A DNA stretch of 64,000 bases from Opisthorchis felineus. Its lineage: Eukaryota; Platyhelminthes; Trematoda; Opisthorchiida; Opisthorchiidae. This document shows positions 60,090-64,000 of the stretch, one piece after another (within the stretch, counting starts at the first letter, position 1; each line of letters starts with the position of its first letter). Location: contig SJOL01006673.1 in the NCBI GenBank assembly GCA_004794785.1, positions 148,221 through 212,220 of the forward strand, written 5' to 3'. The notes below the pieces were generated by a model that was not told the origin of the DNA, searched no databases, and worked only from the letters and a program-made list of their open reading frames with translations. The position numbers were made by a program, and so were the translations under genes.

Positions 60090-60912
60090 TCTATGGTATA
60101 CAGATCATCATTATCATCATCACCATCGACAGCACATCAGTGTTCAACACTCACGCTTCACTGCCTTACAACCATGATTTATTTGAAAGTCATATTGTGA
60201 AGAAAAGAAGAAAACACAGACGGGGGAGGGAATAAGTGTTGGCCTATCACAATCATTCCGAGGTGCCTATATCTTCGGACACTCACTCAGGCAATCTGGA
60301 TAAGAACTGGCAACAAGAACGCCACTGGCATCGATTAGCAGCCATATCTTGCAGCGTCTCCAAACAGGCACAGTGGGGATCACGTAGTCCCCATTCCGGA
60401 AAGCGTCGCACCGACAACACCCAGACCCTTCGTAATCTCTTTCCTAATCTCCAACCAGGTCAAATGTTGGCAATCTCTTTGCTTCCGCCACTCTGAATTG
60501 AGCTCGAAAACCGGCACTCTTCGGCAAAAGATGGTTCCGCATGCGCGATACATGGCCTAACCAACGCAGCTTCTGGTGCTGAACGCACTCTTCGATTGAA
60601 ATCCTTGTCGCGCCACCGAAAACGCATACAGATCAAGCGAAAACTGGATCGCATTCGCTGTAAGGTGGAAACAACTTATAAAACAGTTAATACGCACAAA
60701 CTANGATTGTGAGCTGACCGATCGATAGAATGGAGCGCACCCTTGAAGTCAAGAAATACCAATATTGTGAGTAGTATGTACAAATGGCGTTGCTTTAACA
60801 CCTGACGGAGTGTGAAGATGTGGTCGACGCAGCCTCTACTTGGTTGAAATCCCGGGTCCAGGATTCGCGTACCGCCGTAAGAAGACGAGAAATCAGTGAT
60901 GTCAGACGACAC
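60090..60912 (-). pseudogene. LINE remnant, family 1, internally deleted
   Basis: The RT block near the right end has [20 protein letters not shown] and LVFLDFKGALHSIDRS (motif A). After a break at about 60660 the C-terminal landmarks follow in shifted frames: LIGHV-like and RNHLLPK-like sequence, then GATLSGMG and the 3' end, reverse complement of GGCCTATCACAATCATTCCG (60241-60260). A tail ending in GATGAT units reaches 60100. An N lies at 60704. Confidence 0.88.
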
Positions 60913-60925
60913 CTAAGCAGATCGG

Positions 60926-61037
60926 CTGCTCCTGTCTAGGCTTGGGCAACCTGGCAGTATCCCAGCCTTCATACTTCCTTCCGTAGGCACGGCACCTAGG
61001 CACCGAAAGGGTGCTACAGCTGAACGATTTTTTTTAT
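60926..61037 (+). mobile_element. 5'-truncated SINE
   Basis: It starts in the body at GCTCCTGTCTAGGCTTGGGC, keeps AACCTGGCAGTATCCCAGCC, and ends GGGTGCTACAGCTGAACG with a T-run. The tRNA-like head is missing. Confidence 0.93.
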
Positions 61038-62366
61038 TCAGTGGGTCGCGGAAGCACACAAACTGTCACACCACGGTAACGTCGTCTGTGACAGTACTAC
61101 ACTCGTCAGTATAGTAGCAACTGTACAAGCGGTGGATGGCAAGGATTTAGTAGATCCCGCCCAATAACGGTATTAGTGGGAGGAGTCATAGCCACCTTGT
61201 GGGCCTAAGCATACAAAATCCTCGGTCCGGGTGTTGGACTGGAAACTTCATCGGTAATGCCAACCTATTCACGGAATTCAGGCACGAAATGGCTTCGACC
61301 ATAAACGTATGTTAGCGGCGAAGGGTCGGAGTCGACGTTGCAGTGTCAACTGCTCGACAGCAACGATGGCAGAGCATCAACGGCGGAGCTGTTCGTCCTA
61401 CACATGGTTCAAGGACGTACCCTAAGATCATACCTCAGACACCGATGATGGGAAACCACCTTGGGAGTGTGTCAAACATGCAACGGACGTTTCGCAGGCA
61501 TAAAGTAAAACATACGGATACATTTGTACGCGTTTCAGCTGTAGGAATGGGTATCACCCGGGCGAATCAATACCTCAACCCTGGCTTCGTCACTTCGAAA
61601 GACGACCGGTCCGACAGATGTGAATTTCTAAATATGCTTCACCACTACTTCGTGGCCAGAACTGAGTGCAGACAAAGAAAAGACATCAGTTGTTGAGGTT
61701 CGTGATAAACGTATTCTGTCCAACATGCGCTCCGTGGTGCCCGTTGACAGCTTGGTGCATTATCCAGCGAATTCCGAAGTTGAACAACATGCAAGGCAGC
61801 CTACCTCCTGTCGAATCCAACTGCATATCCGAGGCTGACGTGTTTTTGTCATGCATACGAACTCACTTCCTCGTGCGAACGCAGCACGGAATTCGATGAA
61901 GTAGGTAACAGCGGTTGTCGGTACATAAATCGTGTTTCCATAACACACGGAACACCGCGGAGACTCGGTAAGTGCAACCACTTCCCGAGTCGAAGACCTT
62001 CATGTTTTAGTCAGGCATGTAAACGTCGAGGGTGAACGGCGGCAAAGATTTTACCGGTCATATCCAATAAACTTAAAACGTGGTATTTGTCACCAGCGGA
62101 TTGGTTAACTCTTTTTTGCGTGGGTTGGGGAAAAGAGATCTAAACGGATGGAAGCACTTCGCCATTCTCGTACTGCGGGAGATAGTATTACGAGGTGGCC
62201 TGGAGGTAAAGCATTACTGTCCTCTGCGAGTGGAGTGTGAAGGATATAGGAAGTCTCTTTCAGGCAACCAGCATGCCCATATTATGGAGGCAGTGATGAT
62301 GCCTTCCATCGAGAAAGGAAGAGTTAGAAAGGGTCGGCGCAGAAATCCGCACCGATCGCCCAACGA
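61038..62366. other. Stretch with no recognised gene, between duplicated copies
   Basis: Frames at 61343-61696 and 62080-62370 have no domain that I can name. A zinc-finger-like CQTCNGRFAG near 61471 reads into a stop, and may be a LINE C-terminal remnant. Under the tandem model this stretch is the right part of the first unit. Confidence 0.5.
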
Positions 62367-64000
62367 TTAAACGAGACCGCCAGCGCATTACTCAATACGG
62401 TCGTAATAATATTAAAGCCAATGAATCGGATGCTGCTCAGAAGGGACATCTGTGCGCAGCTGAATCACGAGTCAGACAGTTATGTCTTACTCGGGCCAAA
62501 CCAGCCCCCTTAAACTAAGTGGGCCAGTGTGTTGAGTAACTGGCTCCTTGAAGTCCCTCAAGAAAATCGTAACAATCGGTCTCACGGTCTAGAATCTGAA
62601 TACGAAGCTGAGGGAATGATCCTCGGATGAAACTGTCGCAGCTTTAACCACTGTACGACAATTACGCGGTTTTTAAGGCTGATGATGATCCCTGAACAAA
62701 ACCCTACGACCTTCCACCACTTCACGGGTCAGAGTTTTGAGCCAAAGGCTCGGGGTGGAGTACTTCAACCTACCTAGGTCTGGGCGATCTGGCAGTACCC
62801 CAGCCCACGTACAACCATGACACTTACGTACGGCAGTGAAGCATCAGCGTCAACACCGATATTGCTGTCTCCGATGATGATGATGACGACTTCAACCGAA
62901 CCCCATTCTTCGGCCTGGACAAGTATGACTGGTCGTTGCAGCTCTACGCTCACTGGGGCTCGCCCAAGCCCCTTCCCCACCCGTCGAATGACGCATTGTA
63001 GTTAATATATCCCCCTCAACCATTATTCCGAGTGATTCCCTCAAACGGCTCTTTAGTAACCCCGACCATTGGAACAGTTGACGGTGTATCGCTTTCCGGG
63101 TGCGCCGCGATACTGCACTGCTGATAACAGACAATGGAGTCTGTTGGGAACTTGTTACGCGGTGCGCCTTCAGCGCCACCCGGGTTCTGCTTCAAGGGGC
63201 GCCTTTAACCTTTGAACATCCAAGTGAGACCTACAAGGCAGAATTAGGTGAACATCCGTTGAACAAGACATTTGTCTCGGCCATTCGATCCATAGTTGAC
63301 CTCTTCCACCGCCGTTTCTACGAGCTCCGGTCGCAGGTTTGAAATCGGGGTCTAGCAGAGCCATCTGGGCGGGAAACTAATAGCTTGCCTGACCGGCTGT
63401 AACGCGGAACACCCAACTTGGTTTTGCCCTGGTGGGAACATCCGTCACAAGAAGACAATGAGCGGGACTTCCACAACGGCTGGACGACGCTGGGAAGTGG
63501 TATATGGACTGCACGAGCTCAAGTGCGTACATTTGTGGGCCAAAGAGCAGAAAACCGATTTTCACGGATAGGTGTAGTAGCGCGTTCTATGGTATACAGA
63601 TCATCATTATCATCATCACCATCGACAGCACATCAGTGTTCAACACTCACGCTTCACTGCCTTACAACCATGATTTATTTGAAAGTCATATTGTGAAGAA
63701 AAGAAGAAAACACAGACGGGGGAGGGAATAAGTGTTGGCCTATCACAATCATTCCGAGGTGCCTATATCTTCGGACACTCACTCAGGCAATCTGGATAAG
63801 AACTGGCAACAAGAACGCCACTGGCATCGATTAGCAGCCATATCTTGCAGCGTCTCCAAACAGGCGCAGTGGGGATCACGTAGTCCCCATTCCGGAAGGC
63901 GTCGCACCGAAAACACCCAGACCCTTCGTAATCTCTTTCCTAATCTCCAACCAGGTCAAATGTTGGCAATCTCTTTGCTTCCGCCACTCTGAATTGAGCT
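62367..64000. repeat. Second unit of the tandem duplication, cut by window end
   Basis: It matches 58759-60504 as described, without the SINE at 59893 and without six bases (GAATCC) near 63310. It includes the SINE/LINE chimera (62771-62890) and the LINE 3' fragment at 63600-64000 on the minus strand, with the same shared 3' end at about 63737-63756. Confidence 0.92.

Larger units (their letters stand above)
58759..62366. repeat. First unit of a probable 3.6-kb tandem duplication
   Basis: Bases 58759-60504 recur at 62367-64000 in the same orientation, with only about nine substitutions, a 6-bp indel near 59703 and one 106-bp insertion. The second copy starts exactly 3608 bases after the first. 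The simplest reading is a direct tandem duplication with unit 58759-62366, the second unit being cut off by the window end. Confidence 0.8.

Noticed and set aside
61343..61696. Frame of 117 codons with a zinc-finger-like CQTC stretch in an overlapping frame
   Set aside because: The finger is interrupted by a stop before its histidines and no family is clear.
1..64000. CRISPR array, operon or prokaryotic system
   Set aside because: No regularly spaced repeats, ribosome binding sites or compact gene clusters exist; spliced exons, LINEs, SINEs and LTR elements show an animal genome.

Overview
The window looks like a piece of a repeat-rich animal genome, most likely a digenean flatworm (trematode). 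The pointers are a CsRn1/Boudicca-type Ty3/Gypsy element, degenerate LINEs whose C-terminal GHVLRMPNHRLP-type motif is common in fluke genomes, a tRNA-derived SINE, and hammerhead-ribozyme repeats of the kind known from schistosomes. Family recognition here is from memory. Genus cannot be settled from the sequence alone.

Layout. 1-4277 holds no gene I can recognise. 4278-7087 is a Ty3/Gypsy element with both LTRs, a polypurine tract and a perfect 5-bp target duplication, but its protease, reverse transcriptase and most of its RNase H are deleted. 7088-21730 is mostly unassignable, apart from an assembly gap (9963-10752), a LINE remnant (10860-11740), half of a foldback element (16371-16460) and a hammerhead ribozyme (16757-16807). 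21870-52865 on the minus strand is the one cellular gene: a MAP7/ensconsin-family microtubule-associated protein. I assembled nine consecutive exons, all GT-AG and all in compatible phase, encoding 896 residues. The 5' end of the gene is missing, lying further right or outside the window. Its introns (0.36 to 9.8 kb) carry LINE and SINE fragments, a second hammerhead copy, a 228-bp foldback element and a (TA)n tract. 53780-64000 is a graveyard of LINE 3' fragments and SINEs. It ends in what looks like a 3.6-kb tandem duplication that runs off the window; one copy carries a later SINE insertion.

How the parts relate. The MAP7-like protein has the family layout: an N-terminal charged coiled coil that binds microtubules, a long disordered basic linker, then a second charged coiled coil, the MAP7 domain, which in known members recruits kinesin-1. 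The repeats are parasites of this locus rather than partners. Relative ages can be read from nesting: the duplication predates the SINE insertion at about 59.9 kb. The least ordinary signals are the two complementary, differently decayed hammerhead ribozymes, the long foldback element, and the terminal exon whose stop codon overlaps a good splice donor.
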